Assembly (NCBI GenBank): GCA_009777995.1
Contig: WRKT01000022.1
Location: forward strand, 1 to 42,251
DNA: 42,251 bases
Reading direction: 5' to 3'
DNA from: Treponema sp.
GTDB taxonomy: Bacteria > Spirochaetota > Spirochaetia > Treponematales > Breznakiellaceae
Below the pieces are notes generated by a model. The model was not told the origin of the DNA and did not search any database. It saw nothing but the letters and a program-made list of their open reading frames with translations. How positions within the stretch are numbered: the first letter of the stretch is position 1; each line of letters opens with the position of its first letter. Position numbers and translations under genes: made by a program. Positions 1 to 11,418 of this stretch are shown here, piece after piece.

Positions 1-1059
<1,059 letters not shown>

Positions 1060-1114
1060 TTCTTTAATCTTATGCTATCATCTAATAAAATATATGCCAA
1101 GGAGCTTAATCATT

Positions 1115-2395
1115 ATGAAACCATACAATACAATGTCAAAGGAAGAACTCACTAAGGAAAAAGAGGCTCTAACTTCAGAGTTTAATGCGCATAAGGCCAA
1201 GGGATTAAAACTAAATATGGCAAGAGGTAAGCCGGGCGATGATCAGCTCGCCCTTTCAATGCCGATGATGGATATTCTTAACTCAAAAAGCAATCTTTAT
1301 TCGGAAGGGAATATTGACTGCAGAAATTACGGTGAATTAACCGGAATCCCCGAAGCAAAAAGGCTTTTCGCAGATTATATGGGCGTTGCAATTGACGAAA
1401 TAATGATCGTCGGCTCCACCTCCCTAACCTTTATGTACGACTGTATTGCAAGGGCAATGCTTACAGGGGTTCTTGGCTCGGAGCGGCCCTGGGTGAAGGA
1501 AGAGAAGGTAAAGTTCCTCTGCCCCGTTCCCGGCTATGACAGGCACTTTGCAATCTGCCAATTCCTTGGCATAGAGATGATAAATATCCCGACATCATCT
1601 ACAGGCCCTGACATGGACATGATTGAAAACTTGGTTTCAAGCGACCCCCTCATAAAGGGAATTTGGGTGGTGCCGAAGTTCTCAAATCCGCTCGGGATTA
1701 CCTACTCCGATAATACGATAAAAAGACTCGCCTCTCTGAAACCTGCCGCAAAAGATTTCCGTGTCTTCTCGGACAATGCTTATGCAATGCATATTGTTTA
1801 TAAGGATGTTCCCCTCTTAAGCATGATGGATGCTTTTAAAGAGAGCGGAAATGCGAATATGCTCTACCTCTTCGGTTCAACAAATAAGGTGACCTTCCCC
1901 GGAGCAGGAATAGCCTTTATGGCAGCGGCTAAGGAAAATATTGCATTTAAGGAAAAGCAGCTTTCCATGCATGCAATAGGCTACGATAAATTGAACATGT
2001 TGCGCCATGTACGCTTCTTAAAAGATGTGCCGGGGATCAAGGCTCAGATGCAAAAGCATGCAGACCTTTTACGCCCGAAATTCGATGCTGTAATAAATAA
2101 GCTTGAAGCAGAATTGACGGGCCTTGGGGCAGGGACCTGGGTGAAACCTGACGGCGGGTATTTTATCACCTTTATGGCAGAAAAGGGCTGTGCAAAAAAA
2201 ATAATTGCCCTCTGTAAGGACGCAGGGGTGAGCATGACAAATGCAGGCGCAACCCATCCCTACGGGAATGATCCGGATGACAGCTTTATAAGAATCGCTC
2301 CCTCCTTCCCCTCCCTCGAGGAGCTGAAAACAGCAATGGAGGTTTTCTGTACTTCGGCAAAACTGGTAAGTGCAGAACATTATTTGTCTTGCTAA
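1115..2395 (+). CDS. Aspectate-type aminotransferase of the MocR-like class (PF12897 type)
   Basis: This PLP-dependent fold-type I aminotransferase is 426 residues long from the ATG at 1115. That start is chosen because AAGGAG lies at 1099-1104; an in-frame ATG at 1094 would sit upstream of it. The N-terminal GLKLNMARGKPGDDQL and the block FGSTNKVTFPGAG, with the Schiff-base lysine at about residue 258, match the aspartate aminotransferase subgroup Ic, known from Corynebacterium and annotated in treponemes. It would transfer the amino group between aspartate and 2-oxoglutarate in the cytoplasm. Glutamate dehydrogenase is encoded further along the window, so the two could connect ammonia assimilation with aspartate. 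It is probably co-transcribed with pyruvate kinase, 29 bp downstream. Confidence 0.85.
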   Translation: MKPYNTMSKEELTKEKEALTSEFNAHKAKGLKLNMARGKPGDDQLALSMPMMDILNSKSNLYSEGNIDCRNYGELTGIPEAKRLFADYMGVAIDEIMIVGSTSLTFMYDCIARAMLTGVLGSERPWVKEEKVKFLCPVPGYDRHFAICQFLGIEMINIPTSSTGPDMDMIENLVSSDPLIKGIWVVPKFSNPLGITYSDNTIKRLASLKPAAKDFRVFSDNAYAMHIVYKDVPLLSMMDAFKESGNANMLYLFGSTNKVTFPGAGIAFMAAAKENIAFKEKQLSMHAIGYDKLNMLRHVRFLKDVPGIKAQMQKHADLLRPKFDAVINKLEAELTGLGAGTWVKPDGGYFITFMAEKGCAKKIIALCKDAGVSMTNAGATHPYGNDPDDSFIRIAPSFPSLEELKTAMEVFCTSAKLVSAEHYLSC

Positions 2396-2424
2396 AACTT
2401 ATATTTATACGGTAAAGTGATATT

Positions 2425-4239
2425 ATGCAGGAAAGAAAAACAAAGATAGTATGCTCACTTGGCCCGGCTTCGTCCGAGGATTCGGTTGTGCGCGATCTCA
2501 TCCTTGCGGGGATGAATGTTGCGCGCCTTAATTTTTCACATGGGACACATGAGAGTCACGGTGTTGCCATAGAGCAGGTAAGACGCATTTCCAGCGAGCT
2601 GGGTATGCCTGTTGCAATTATGATTGACACCAAGGGGCCTGAGATCCGCTCGGGTACGGTTGAGAATGACGGAAAGGTGACCATCAAGGAAGGCGATGCA
2701 GTAATTGTGTCCACCGATGACTCCTTTGTAACGGCCTCTAAGGAAGGTGAGCCTGCCCGTGTTTCCATCACCTGGAAGGAAGCAACAAACAAGCTCGAAA
2801 AGGGGCATCGCGTACTTGTGGCAGACGGCCTATTGGAACTTGAAGTAATGGAAGATGCAAAGGGCGGCCCTATTAATTGTCGTGCAAATAATACTGCAAC
2901 AATCGGAAGCAAGAAAAACGTCAACCTCCTTGGCATTCATGCACATCTTCCAATTATGAACGAGCAGGATAAGAAGGACATCGCCTTTGGCGTTAAGATG
3001 GACCTCGATTATATTGCGGCCAGCTTTGTCAGCTTCCCCCATGAGATAACCGAAATTAGGAAGTATCTTGCAGAACTAAACTCTCCATTAAAGATTATTG
3101 CTAAAATAGAGAATCAGGAAGGTCTTGATAATATCAGGGATATAGCTCTATTAGCGGACGGGGTGATGGTTGCCCGGGGAGACCTTGGCGTTCAACTCCC
3201 AACCGAGGAGATTCCCCTTGCCCAAAAGCATATCATTAATGTATGCCGCAGGGTTGGAAGGCCTGTAATAACTGCAACACAAATGCTTGAGTCCATGATT
3301 GTAAACCCGCGCCCGACCCGTGCAGAACTTACCGATGTCGCAAATGCCATTTTTGACGGTACTGATGCAATAATGCTTTCGGGCGAAACTGCAAACGGGG
3401 CCTATCCGGTTGAAGCAGTAAAAACAATGACAAGAATTGCCCAAACCGTTGAAAAGTCTGATGTTTTCCGCTCCCGAATGAGAGCCTTCCACGATGAATG
3501 TCTCTCTGAGGCCCATGACACAGATGAAAGTCTCGGACTTATACTATCACGCTCAGGGGTAGAGATTGCAACTGCAGTAAAGGCAAAGGCGATAGTCACA
3601 CCAAGCTCGAGCGGAAATACTGCGAAGCTCCTTAGCGCATTCAGACCAAACGAGCCAATCTTTGCAGTAACCCACGACCAAAGGGCAGAACGCCTTATGC
3701 AGTTATTCTGGGGCGTAAGCACCAGGTTGAGACCGAGGGTTGAAGATACTGAAAGCATGATCCAGCACACAATGGGACTTGTAACAGATACAGGGATTGC
3801 ATCTATATCGGATAAGGTTGTCCTTGTAGCAGGACTTCCCCTGCAAAGCCCCCATGTAATTAACGCGATAAGAGTCATAATCGTGGGAACTGTTCTTGCA
3901 AGTGCAGGAGCAGGCGGCTGTGCAAATCCTGCACTTCCGAGGGCAAGGGGCAGAATCTTCCACTCCTCCGATCCGATTGATGCACGCAATAGGATACGAT
4001 CATCCGGCGGAGAGATACTCCTATGTAAGGTACTTACGGAAGACTATACACCCATACTTCGCATGGTCAGCGGGATTATGTGCGAGGGCGTATCGGAAAT
4101 TACAGACGAGCAGCTAAAGTACATAAATCCGCGCCTTGTATGGCTTACAGACATACCAAATGCCACAAAGACATTTGAAGGCGGCTTAACCATTACGATT
4201 GACGGCAAAGACAGGCTTATATACGAGGGAACGGTTTAA
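2425..4239 (+). CDS. pyk: Pyruvate kinase with C-terminal extension
   Basis: The 604-residue protein starts TKIVCSLGPASS and contains NFSHG, the IAKIENQEG active-site strand and the TATQMLESM signature of pyruvate kinase, which converts PEP and ADP to pyruvate and ATP. The catalytic (beta/alpha)8 and B domains fill about residues 1-350 and the PK C-terminal domain about 355-475. A further ~125 residues follow, including a GGEILL to TFEGGLTITIDGK segment. This resembles the PEP-utiliser-like extra C-terminal sequence of Bacillus pyruvate kinases, but no TSHAA-like histidine is visible. No clear Shine-Dalgarno is present; GTAAAGTGA is the nearest purine-rich stretch. The gene runs convergently towards gyrA, ending 10 bp away. 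Confidence 0.95.
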   Translation: MQERKTKIVCSLGPASSEDSVVRDLILAGMNVARLNFSHGTHESHGVAIEQVRRISSELGMPVAIMIDTKGPEIRSGTVENDGKVTIKEGDAVIVSTDDSFVTASKEGEPARVSITWKEATNKLEKGHRVLVADGLLELEVMEDAKGGPINCRANNTATIGSKKNVNLLGIHAHLPIMNEQDKKDIAFGVKMDLDYIAASFVSFPHEITEIRKYLAELNSPLKIIAKIENQEGLDNIRDIALLADGVMVARGDLGVQLPTEEIPLAQKHIINVCRRVGRPVITATQMLESMIVNPRPTRAELTDVANAIFDGTDAIMLSGETANGAYPVEAVKTMTRIAQTVEKSDVFRSRMRAFHDECLSEAHDTDESLGLILSRSGVEIATAVKAKAIVTPSSSGNTAKLLSAFRPNEPIFAVTHDQRAERLMQLFWGVSTRLRPRVEDTESMIQHTMGLVTDTGIASISDKVVLVAGLPLQSPHVINAIRVIIVGTVLASAGAGGCANPALPRARGRIFHSSDPIDARNRIRSSGGEILLCKVLTEDYTPILRMVSGIMCEGVSEITDEQLKYINPRLVWLTDIPNATKTFEGGLTITIDGKDRLIYEGTV

Positions 4240-4249
4240 ATTAATCGGA

Positions 4250-6727
4250 TTAAACGTCGCTCTCTCTTACTATACGGTCTATGCCTATAACAAAGTCGGG
4301 TTTGACTATATTAAGGATTCTTACTCCCTGGGCACTTCGGCCCATTATCCTTATGGTGGAAACTTTTAACTTGATTGACTTACCCTGACTTGTTATGCAC
4401 ATAATTTCTTCGTCATCAAGGGCGCTGACACAGCCTACGATTTCTCCGGTTTTTTCAGATACTGTATAGATCTTCTGCCCGCCTGTTCCGCGTCCATGGG
4501 AGCTGAACTCGCTAAAGTCCACCCTTTTCCCGTAGCCGTTCTCTGATACAATCAGCATTTTCTCTTTTGATGTTTCGCATACCCTCAAAAGACCTGCAAG
4601 CTCATCATGACCTGCGAGTTTCATCCCGGTAACACCGCGGCTTGAGCGGCCCATTGCCCTTATATGCTCCTCGTGGGTGCGCAAAGCCCTGCCCTTGCGG
4701 GAAATAAGTACAATTTCGTCTTTCCCCTCAGTAAGGAGGGCGCTGACAAGCTTGTCCCCCTCATCGAGTTTAATAGCAATAATTCCCCTGGTTTTCGCAT
4801 TTGCAAACTCGCCCACTGCAACCTTTTTAACAACTCCTCGAGCTGTTCCCATTAAAAGATAGGGGCCTTGATTATCACCTGTATTAAAGTCTTTGAGTGC
4901 AACAATTGCTGTAATGTCTTCGTTAGGCGAAACCATTAAAAGGCTCTTTATATGATTCCCCTTACCTGTTTTACTTCCTTCAGGGAGCTCGTGAACCTTC
5001 ATCCAATAGGCCTTACCCTCACTCGTTATAAACATGATATAGTCATGGGTGGAAGCAACAAAGAGCTGATCTATAAAATCATCTTCTGTAAGTTTTGCGC
5101 TCTGCACTCCCTTACCTCCCCTGCCCTGGTTACGATAACTTGAAACAGGTACTCTCTTTACATAACCTCTATTGGAAATAAGGATCATCATCTCTTCTTT
5201 CTTAATAAGGTCTTCAACATTTAGGTTTTCGACTTCCCCTGCTACAATCTCGGTGCGCCTATCGTCCCCGTATTTCTCTCCGATGGCAGTGGTTTCGTCC
5301 TTTATTACTGCACGGAGTTTCTGCTCATCGGAAAGAAGCTCCTTATAATAGGCGATCTTCGTTCTTAGTTCCGAAAGCTCTTCTTCAATTTTCTCAACTT
5401 CAAGACTCGTAAGACGGCCGAGCTGCATCTCCACTATGGCCTTGCTCTGTGCCTCCGAAAGCAGAAACCTCTCCTGCAATTTCTCGCGGGCCTCGGCCAC
5501 ATCCTTACTTGCCCTAATGAGCGCAACAACTTCATCAATATTTGCGAGTGCAATGATAAGCCCTTCAAGAATGTGGGCTCTCTCTTCGGCTTTCCTAAGT
5601 TCATACCTTGTTCTGCGTGTGACCACTTCTATACGATGGTCAACAAAGTAGGAGATTAATTCCTTAAGGGAAAGGCATCTTGGTCTTCCTGCTACAAGGG
5701 CAAGGTTGATAATTCCAAAGGTTGACTGCAATTGGGTATTCGAGAAAAGTTGATTCAAAACGACTTTTAACATGGCACCCTTCTTTAACTCGAATACTAA
5801 GCGTACAGGTTCGTCCTTTCCGGATTCATCGTTAAAGTTTGCAATGCCGTCAATAACCTTATCACGGACAAGTGCACCGACACGCTCAAGGAGGGGCTTT
5901 ATGTAAATGCCGTAGGGAATCTCGGTAAAGACTATTGTCTCCTTGCCTGACTTTGAAGTCTCAACTGTGAAGCGGCCCCTCACAAGTATCTTTCCCTTGC
6001 CTGTTCTATAAGCTTCTCTTATTCCGGCTCGCCCGAAAATGATGCCCCCTGTGGGGAAGTCGGGCCCCTGCACTATCTTCATTAAATCGTCAATGGAAAT
6101 TTCAGGGTTTTCTATAAAGGCACAGATTGCATTGCAGACTTCCCCAAGATTATGAGGCGGCATATTTGTTGCCATTCCTACTGCAATGCCGGTTGATCCG
6201 TTTACAAGAAGATTTGGTACCACAGAGGGAAGTACCGTGGGTTCTGTTTCCTCCTCGGAGAAGTTTGGAATAAAGTCAACGGTTTCCTTGCCGAGGTCTT
6301 GAAGCATTTCTTCACCGAACTTCGAGAGCTTTGCTTCGGTATAACGGTTAGCTGCGGCGCTGTCAGGTGCAAGTGAGCCGAAATTACCCTGACCATCCAC
6401 AAGGGTATAGCGAAGGGAAAAATCCTGAGCCATACGCACAAGAGATTCGTAAAGTGCAAGGTCCCCGTGGGGATGGTATTTCCCCATGGTATCGCCTACT
6501 ATACGGGCGCATTTCTTTGTTGCTGCATTGTTTCTTAGACCAAGCTCCCCCATTGAGTACATGATTCGCCTGTGCACAGGTTTTAGGCCATCCCTGACAT
6601 CAGGTAAGGCACGGGAAACGATTACCGACATTGCATATTTAAGAAAATCTGTTTTAATTTCCTCTTCTATTGCAATGGGAATTATTCTCCCTGCCGATAA
6701 TTCTTTTGTTGTATCACTTTCTAACAC
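4250..6727 (-). CDS. gyrA: DNA gyrase subunit A
   Basis: This 825-residue type IIA topoisomerase subunit has the breakage-reunion domain at its N-terminus, with the catalytic tyrosine at residue 129 inside AANRYTE. The six-bladed C-terminal DNA-wrapping domain contains a GyrA box (QGRGGKG), so it is GyrA and not ParC. It introduces negative supercoils together with GyrB. The start is GTG at 6727, preceded by AAAGGA that overlaps the stop codon of the upstream gene, so translation is probably coupled. In the quinolone-determining region, [10 protein letters not shown] places Leu90 and Glu94 where E. coli has Ser83 and Asp87. It is the last gene of the gdhA - PEP-like - gyrA operon. Confidence 0.96.
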   Translation of the reverse strand: MLESDTTKELSAGRIIPIAIEEEIKTDFLKYAMSVIVSRALPDVRDGLKPVHRRIMYSMGELGLRNNAATKKCARIVGDTMGKYHPHGDLALYESLVRMAQDFSLRYTLVDGQGNFGSLAPDSAAANRYTEAKLSKFGEEMLQDLGKETVDFIPNFSEEETEPTVLPSVVPNLLVNGSTGIAVGMATNMPPHNLGEVCNAICAFIENPEISIDDLMKIVQGPDFPTGGIIFGRAGIREAYRTGKGKILVRGRFTVETSKSGKETIVFTEIPYGIYIKPLLERVGALVRDKVIDGIANFNDESGKDEPVRLVFELKKGAMLKVVLNQLFSNTQLQSTFGIINLALVAGRPRCLSLKELISYFVDHRIEVVTRRTRYELRKAEERAHILEGLIIALANIDEVVALIRASKDVAEAREKLQERFLLSEAQSKAIVEMQLGRLTSLEVEKIEEELSELRTKIAYYKELLSDEQKLRAVIKDETTAIGEKYGDDRRTEIVAGEVENLNVEDLIKKEEMMILISNRGYVKRVPVSSYRNQGRGGKGVQSAKLTEDDFIDQLFVASTHDYIMFITSEGKAYWMKVHELPEGSKTGKGNHIKSLLMVSPNEDITAIVALKDFNTGDNQGPYLLMGTARGVVKKVAVGEFANAKTRGIIAIKLDEGDKLVSALLTEGKDEIVLISRKGRALRTHEEHIRAMGRSSRGVTGMKLAGHDELAGLLRVCETSKEKMLIVSENGYGKRVDFSEFSSHGRGTGGQKIYTVSEKTGEIVGCVSALDDEEIMCITSQGKSIKLKVSTIRIMGRSAQGVRILNIVKPDFVIGIDRIVRESDV

Positions 6728-6731
6728 TTTC

Positions 6732-9695
6732 TCATCCTTTATATATTACGGTATTACCGCTTCTGCCATTCATGATTATGCTTAACGGAGTCTTTGCCCT
6801 GCTCCATTTGCAGAACTCAAGCTCCTTTTCACAGGGAAGGGATTTAAGCCATTCCCAGTCTATGCTGTCCATTGTCTTACTGCTTCCTGTATTCACAGAC
6901 AGGTACCCGATATTCATGCTTGTAACATTATGAAAGAAATGGCTCCCCTGGGAAGGTTCAACACTGAAGTTTGGAAGATCAGTTTCGACAATTACTCTTG
7001 AGCAAGAAATTTGAGGGAAGCTTACAGGGATTCCAAGGGAGAAGTCCCTCGTGCCCCATCGCCCGGGGCCTATAAGCACATAACGGAGATCTGCGTCTTT
7101 TATCATTCCGTTAAGCTTTGCTATTTCCTCGGCAATTAAAACTGTTTTAGCAGTATTGAAAGAGGAGGGGTCAACCCAAATAATGTCATGAATTGTATCA
7201 TCAATACCGTTTCCCATACTCTTTTCGGAGACAATAAAGCATCTTTCCTTTTCTATAGTATCAAGTGAAATTACATCCTTTCCTGTATTATGGATTAGGG
7301 GTTTAAGCTGTAAAAAATAAAATATTGCCCTGCCCTCTATTACATTAACCGCAAACTCAATTTCGACAGGCAGGCCCATACTCTTTGAGCCGACATCCAG
7401 AACGGCTTCAAGGGCCTCTGAAAAGGGGAAGGCATCGTTCTTTAATATTGGAGCAAAGTTAACGATTCTTGGGCCTGCATTTCCTATCCCCGCTTCAAGC
7501 CTGTCATCCTCCCTATTAAAGGTACTTACTGTAAGTGAGAAATTTGGAAAGTTCTCCGCCTCGCTTATTTCAAGACTTCGCAGGGTTGCATCTTCTCCAA
7601 GAACAAGCTCATACTCGGGGCTCTCCATGTCAAGGGCGAAGAATGTGCGCTGAGTGCCATCCATTGACGAGGTTGATCCAATCGAATCAAGCTTCGGATA
7701 ACGGGGAGAAAATTTGTAGGCGGCTCCTCCATCAACAACATGACAGCCAAGCCCGATTGCTGCAGTGCATAAACCATCTTCGGGAGTAAGATATGAAAAA
7801 GGATAATAATTATATGACTGTGCAGTTCCGGAAATAAGAGGAAAAAAGTATTTCCCCTGCCTCGTCCCGACAAGCTCTTGAATAATTACCGCCATTCTCT
7901 CTTCTTCAATTTTATAGGATGCTGCATCAAAGTACTGGCGTGAAGATTGAGAATAAAGGCTTGCATACACAAGCCGTATTGCGTCGCATAACTCTGAAAG
8001 CTTAACTTGGAAGTTATCGTTTACATTCGGAATAATATAAGTATCATAAATCCCTGAGAAGGGAACCATCAGCATATCTTCAAAGAGCCCTGATGAGCGT
8101 ACAGCAAGGGGTTTATCGGTTGAAGTCAGGAAAAGGCATAGGCGTTCTACAAGCTCCCTGCTCAGGGGCATTGATAAGAACATCTTCCTTATTTCCATAT
8201 CGCTTAAATTAAACCAGGAGAATCCCCATAAATCGTTTTGCTCCATAAACTTGTCAAACTCGTCTATTCCGATAATTGCAGTATAGGGGAGGCGGATTTC
8301 GATTTTCTCGGATAGGTTAGCAAAAGCCATATTGTCAATAAGACTGTCAATAAATGCAAGGCCCCTGCCCTTCCCTCCTATGGAACCGTCTCCAAGGCGT
8401 ATCAGCTTTTGGGCATAAGAATCCTCTGCATCAAGCATTGGGATACTTCCCCTCGTCTTTGCCGCTTTAATCTTTTGGAGGCTTGCAAGTATGGATTCCC
8501 GCATTTCGCCGGGTGTTTCAAAATCGTCAGTATTATACTTCTGTATAACCCTTGCATATCTGAGCTCACCTCTTGCCATTAACCATGTCGAAAAATGATT
8601 AAAGCTCGAATGGTATAAAAGGCTTTCTTCGGGGATGGTTTTAATTTGGGCTTCAAACTCGTCCATGTTTTTTGCCCTTGAAAGCTCGGTGCCGTCGGGC
8701 ATTTTAAAAATAAATGAGCCAAAGCCAAGCTGATTCTTAAAATAATTTACGAGCTCGCGGCGAAAGGTATTTGAGTTTTTATCCTGAAAGGATGCACCCA
8801 TCTCGTAAGCTCTCTCCCTATTTGCAGCCTCACTTGATTGAAGCAAGACAGGGATTTCAGGCCTTCTCTCCTTAATTTCTGAGATAAACTTAAACCCGGC
8901 TTCTGCATCATCGATGCCGTTAACAGGATAGCGTATATCGGAAATAACGGTTAAGATATATTGCTCGTAACGGTTAAAAAGAGAAATTGCATCATCGTAG
9001 TTTGTTGCATGAAGTATCTTTGGCCGCCATCTCATTCTAATTACTTTATTCATTTCTACAGAACGCTCTTCTGCAACAAGTATATTTGTCTGATGCATAA
9101 CAACCGAGTAAAGCAGGGGTAAAAAGCGTGAATAATAACGGACAGAATCTTCAACTAAAATTATTGCCTGCACAAGGCCTGTCTTGGTATCGCTGTCAAT
9201 ATTACGCATGTCTTCGACATACTTCATCATCCCTATGAAAAGCTTTGAATAACCGTTCCAGACAAAGACCCTGTCAACAACTTCCTTACATTCAGGCCTT
9301 GAAGGGTCAAGACCTGCAAGACAACTATTATTCATTGCAAGAAGTAAAATGGGGATTCCGGGCGTTATCTTCTTCATGTTTCTTGCAAGCTCCAAGGGCC
9401 CTTCAAAATCAAGACCCACAGTGATAATTATCATATCATAATGGGACCTCATGAACATTTCTTCTGCGGATTTATAGGTATATGCACAGGTCACGCGTGG
9501 TATTGTCGTAAGGCTTAAACTGAAAAAGTCACTGTAAATCTGTTCGGAGAGGGCACCGTCCTGTTTAATTACAAAAGAATTATAAAGGCTTGCAACGAGC
9601 AGGACCTCACGCACCCTATAGCGCATGAGGTCATGAAACATTTCCCGTTCACGGTTTTCATTCTGATAGGTCTTTACCAGGTCATCAAAATACAT
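6732..9695 (-). CDS. Double-receiver / PEP-synthase N-domain fusion protein
   Basis: This 987-residue cytoplasmic protein combines response-regulator-like and PEP/pyruvate-binding modules. Residues about 28-135 look like a receiver that has lost its phospho-acceptor Asp (DMIIITVGL). Residues about 175-325 form a second receiver with the acidic pocket LVEDS, an acceptor at Asp253 (VISDIRYP) and a lysine in FQDKNS. From about residue 435, [14 protein letters not shown] begins a PPDK/PEP-synthase ATP-grasp-like domain. The swivelling phosphohistidine domain and the PEP/pyruvate barrel of true dikinases are absent, so a complete dikinase reaction is unlikely and a regulatory role is possible. Related proteins occur in Bacteroidota and spirochaetes, mostly annotated as PEP synthase. 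It sits 9 bp after gdhA and 4 bp before gyrA. Confidence 0.8.
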   Translation of the reverse strand: MYFDDLVKTYQNENREREMFHDLMRYRVREVLLVASLYNSFVIKQDGALSEQIYSDFFSLSLTTIPRVTCAYTYKSAEEMFMRSHYDMIIITVGLDFEGPLELARNMKKITPGIPILLLAMNNSCLAGLDPSRPECKEVVDRVFVWNGYSKLFIGMMKYVEDMRNIDSDTKTGLVQAIILVEDSVRYYSRFLPLLYSVVMHQTNILVAEERSVEMNKVIRMRWRPKILHATNYDDAISLFNRYEQYILTVISDIRYPVNGIDDAEAGFKFISEIKERRPEIPVLLQSSEAANRERAYEMGASFQDKNSNTFRRELVNYFKNQLGFGSFIFKMPDGTELSRAKNMDEFEAQIKTIPEESLLYHSSFNHFSTWLMARGELRYARVIQKYNTDDFETPGEMRESILASLQKIKAAKTRGSIPMLDAEDSYAQKLIRLGDGSIGGKGRGLAFIDSLIDNMAFANLSEKIEIRLPYTAIIGIDEFDKFMEQNDLWGFSWFNLSDMEIRKMFLSMPLSRELVERLCLFLTSTDKPLAVRSSGLFEDMLMVPFSGIYDTYIIPNVNDNFQVKLSELCDAIRLVYASLYSQSSRQYFDAASYKIEEERMAVIIQELVGTRQGKYFFPLISGTAQSYNYYPFSYLTPEDGLCTAAIGLGCHVVDGGAAYKFSPRYPKLDSIGSTSSMDGTQRTFFALDMESPEYELVLGEDATLRSLEISEAENFPNFSLTVSTFNREDDRLEAGIGNAGPRIVNFAPILKNDAFPFSEALEAVLDVGSKSMGLPVEIEFAVNVIEGRAIFYFLQLKPLIHNTGKDVISLDTIEKERCFIVSEKSMGNGIDDTIHDIIWVDPSSFNTAKTVLIAEEIAKLNGMIKDADLRYVLIGPGRWGTRDFSLGIPVSFPQISCSRVIVETDLPNFSVEPSQGSHFFHNVTSMNIGYLSVNTGSSKTMDSIDWEWLKSLPCEKELEFCKWSRAKTPLSIIMNGRSGNTVIYKG

Positions 9696-9704
9696 GGAAG
9701 GGTA

Positions 9705-11051
9705 TTATACAAGTCCCTGAGCTATCATTGCATCTGCTACTTTCTTAAAGCCTGCGATATTAGCACCTACAACATAATTACCGTCAAAGCCGAATTCCTT
9801 TGCCGTATCAATACAGGTCTTGTGTATATTTACCATGATTGTGTGAAGACGCTTATCAACTTCTGCAGCATCCCATGAAAGCCTCATTGAGTTCTGGGAC
9901 ATTTCAAGACCGGATGTTGCAACCCCGCCTGCATTTGCAGCCTTGCCGGGGCCGAAGGGAATCTTCTTCTCGATAAAGAGCTTCCATGCTTCCGGCGTAC
10001 AGCCCATATTGGAAACTTCTACAACGGCCTTAACACCATTCTCTACGAGCTGCTTTGCATCATCACCTGACATTTCATTCTGAATTGCGCAGGGCATTGC
10101 AATATCAACCTTCTGCTCCCAAGGCCTCTTACCTGCGAAGAATTTCGCATTCGGGAATTTCTTCACATAGGTTTCGACTCTATTTCGATCGATTAAGAGC
10201 ATCTCTGTAAGATAATCGTGCTTTTCCTTGGTGGATACGCCGTCAGGATCAAAGACATAGCCGTCAGGGCCTGAAATTGCTACAACCTTTGCGCCTAACT
10301 CACTCGCCTTAATGCAGGCGCCCCATGCAACATTTCCAAATCCTGAAACAGATATAGTCTTGTCTTTTAGAGACTCACCCTTTAACTTAAACATCTCTTC
10401 TGTAAAATATATCGCACCGAAGCCTGTGGCTTCAGGTCTCAAGATTGAGCCGCCGAAGGTTAGGCCCTTGCCTGTATAGACCCCTGTAAAATGGTTCACG
10501 AGCCTTTTATACTGACCGAACATGAAGCCGACTTCACGGCCTCCAACACCAATATCTCCTGCAGGGACATCTGTATCGGGGCCTATATGCCTAAAGAGCT
10601 CGTTAATAAAACTCTGGCAGAAGCGCATAATTTCGTTTTCGGTCTTACCTGATGGGTCAAAATCGGCCCCTCCCTTTCCTCCTCCCATCGGGAGACTTGT
10701 CAGGGCATTTTTAAAGGTCTGTTCAAAGGCAAGGAACTTCTGGGAAGACAGGGTCACGGACGGGTGGAAACGGATTCCCCCCTTATACGGGCCAATTGCA
10801 CTGTTAAATTGGACGCGATAACCGCGGCTTACATGGTACTGCCCCTTATCATCCATCCAGGGTACTTTAAAAATGATACTTCGTTCAGGTTCAACTATAC
10901 GTTCAAGTATATTCTGAGCCTGATACTTGGGGTTTTTATCGATAAGCGGAGCAATAGATTCAAGTACCTCTTCCGCCGCCTGGATAAACTCCGTTTCCCA
11001 TGGATTTTTGGCTTTGATTCCATCAAGAACCTTTGTAATATACGCGTTCAT
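9705..11051 (-). CDS. gdhA: NADP-type glutamate dehydrogenase
   Basis: This 448-residue hexameric-type glutamate dehydrogenase interconverts 2-oxoglutarate plus ammonia and glutamate. The blocks GPYKGGIRFHPSV, LPMGGGKGGADFDP (substrate lysine region), PAGDIGVGGREVGF and SGFGNVAWG (dinucleotide-binding Rossmann loop) are all intact, and the length is normal for the family. The ATG at 11051 has a strong GGAGGA Shine-Dalgarno (11055-11060, minus strand). It leads a leftward operon with the receiver/PEP-like protein and gyrA. The upstream gap to 11269 is AT-rich, with a possible -10 near the minus-strand TATCATATAAG around 11105-11115, but no convincing -35. Cofactor preference is inferred from the family only. 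Confidence 0.96.
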   Translation of the reverse strand: MNAYITKVLDGIKAKNPWETEFIQAAEEVLESIAPLIDKNPKYQAQNILERIVEPERSIIFKVPWMDDKGQYHVSRGYRVQFNSAIGPYKGGIRFHPSVTLSSQKFLAFEQTFKNALTSLPMGGGKGGADFDPSGKTENEIMRFCQSFINELFRHIGPDTDVPAGDIGVGGREVGFMFGQYKRLVNHFTGVYTGKGLTFGGSILRPEATGFGAIYFTEEMFKLKGESLKDKTISVSGFGNVAWGACIKASELGAKVVAISGPDGYVFDPDGVSTKEKHDYLTEMLLIDRNRVETYVKKFPNAKFFAGKRPWEQKVDIAMPCAIQNEMSGDDAKQLVENGVKAVVEVSNMGCTPEAWKLFIEKKIPFGPGKAANAGGVATSGLEMSQNSMRLSWDAAEVDKRLHTIMVNIHKTCIDTAKEFGFDGNYVVGANIAGFKKVADAMIAQGLV

Positions 11052-11054
11052 GCG

Positions 11055-11060
11055 TCCTCC
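11055..11060 (-). promoter_or_regulatory. Shine-Dalgarno of gdhA
   Basis: GGAGGA on the minus strand lies three bases before the ATG at 11051. It is unusually close to the start but a near-complete anti-SD match, and it fixes the gdhA start. Confidence 0.6.
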
Positions 11061-11269
11061 AAAAAAATTTATGATGATGAGGGAGACCCACCCACCTCTA
11101 TAGCTTATATGATAAAAGGGATATGGACAAGGCCAAAATTTGTTGACTTTTCCGGAAGCTTGGCATTTTTTTTACACCGGGGCGGTGTTTATCAATTCCG
11201 TTCGACACAATTCACATATTCAACAATTTTTTATTGATAAACTCATTATTTTTATGGTAAATTTAACTT

Positions 11270-11418
11270 ATGGACATTATAATACTGGAGAGTGCGTTAA
11301 AACATGGGATAACCGAAGAAAGTATACTCTCTTGTTTATTCAATGTACGTGGAGATTGGTAGTTATACATGCAATGAAACTGCAGAAGCAGTATTATTAT
11401 TTACTGGAGAACGACTGA
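11270..11418 (+). pseudogene. Internally deleted toxin-like gene (BrnT/DUF4258-like)
   Basis: From the ATG at 11270, frame 2 encodes MDIIILESALKHGITEESIL and ten more residues before a TAG at 11360. From about 11357, the next frame encodes VVIHAMKLQKQYYYLLEND, ending in TGA at 11418. The first segment resembles the N-terminus, and the second the C-terminus, of small toxins of the BrnT/DUF4258 kind (about 80-90 residues), as recalled from the family. Together only about 49 residues remain, in two frames, so the middle has apparently been deleted with a frameshift. The TGA is followed immediately by the ATG of the next small gene, as expected for a coupled toxin-antitoxin pair. The family name is moderately supported; the broken frame is directly visible. 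Confidence 0.5.

Noticed and set aside
3402..3989. A 195-codon minus-strand frame inside pyruvate kinase.
   Set aside because: It lies wholly antisense to conserved pyruvate kinase sequence, has no Shine-Dalgarno and no recognisable motif.
4232..4256. Inverted repeat GTTTAA...TTAAAC at the pyk/gyrA junction.
   Set aside because: The stem is short and AT-only with no T-run on either strand, so I do not call a terminator, although a weak bidirectional one cannot be excluded.
11140..11269. Upstream part of an open frame ending at 11418 (92 codons) as a complete gene.
   Set aside because: Only its last ~19 codons look like protein; the earlier part covers the gdhA upstream region and shows no composition or start signal of a gene. 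The remnant toxin reading explains the conserved end better.
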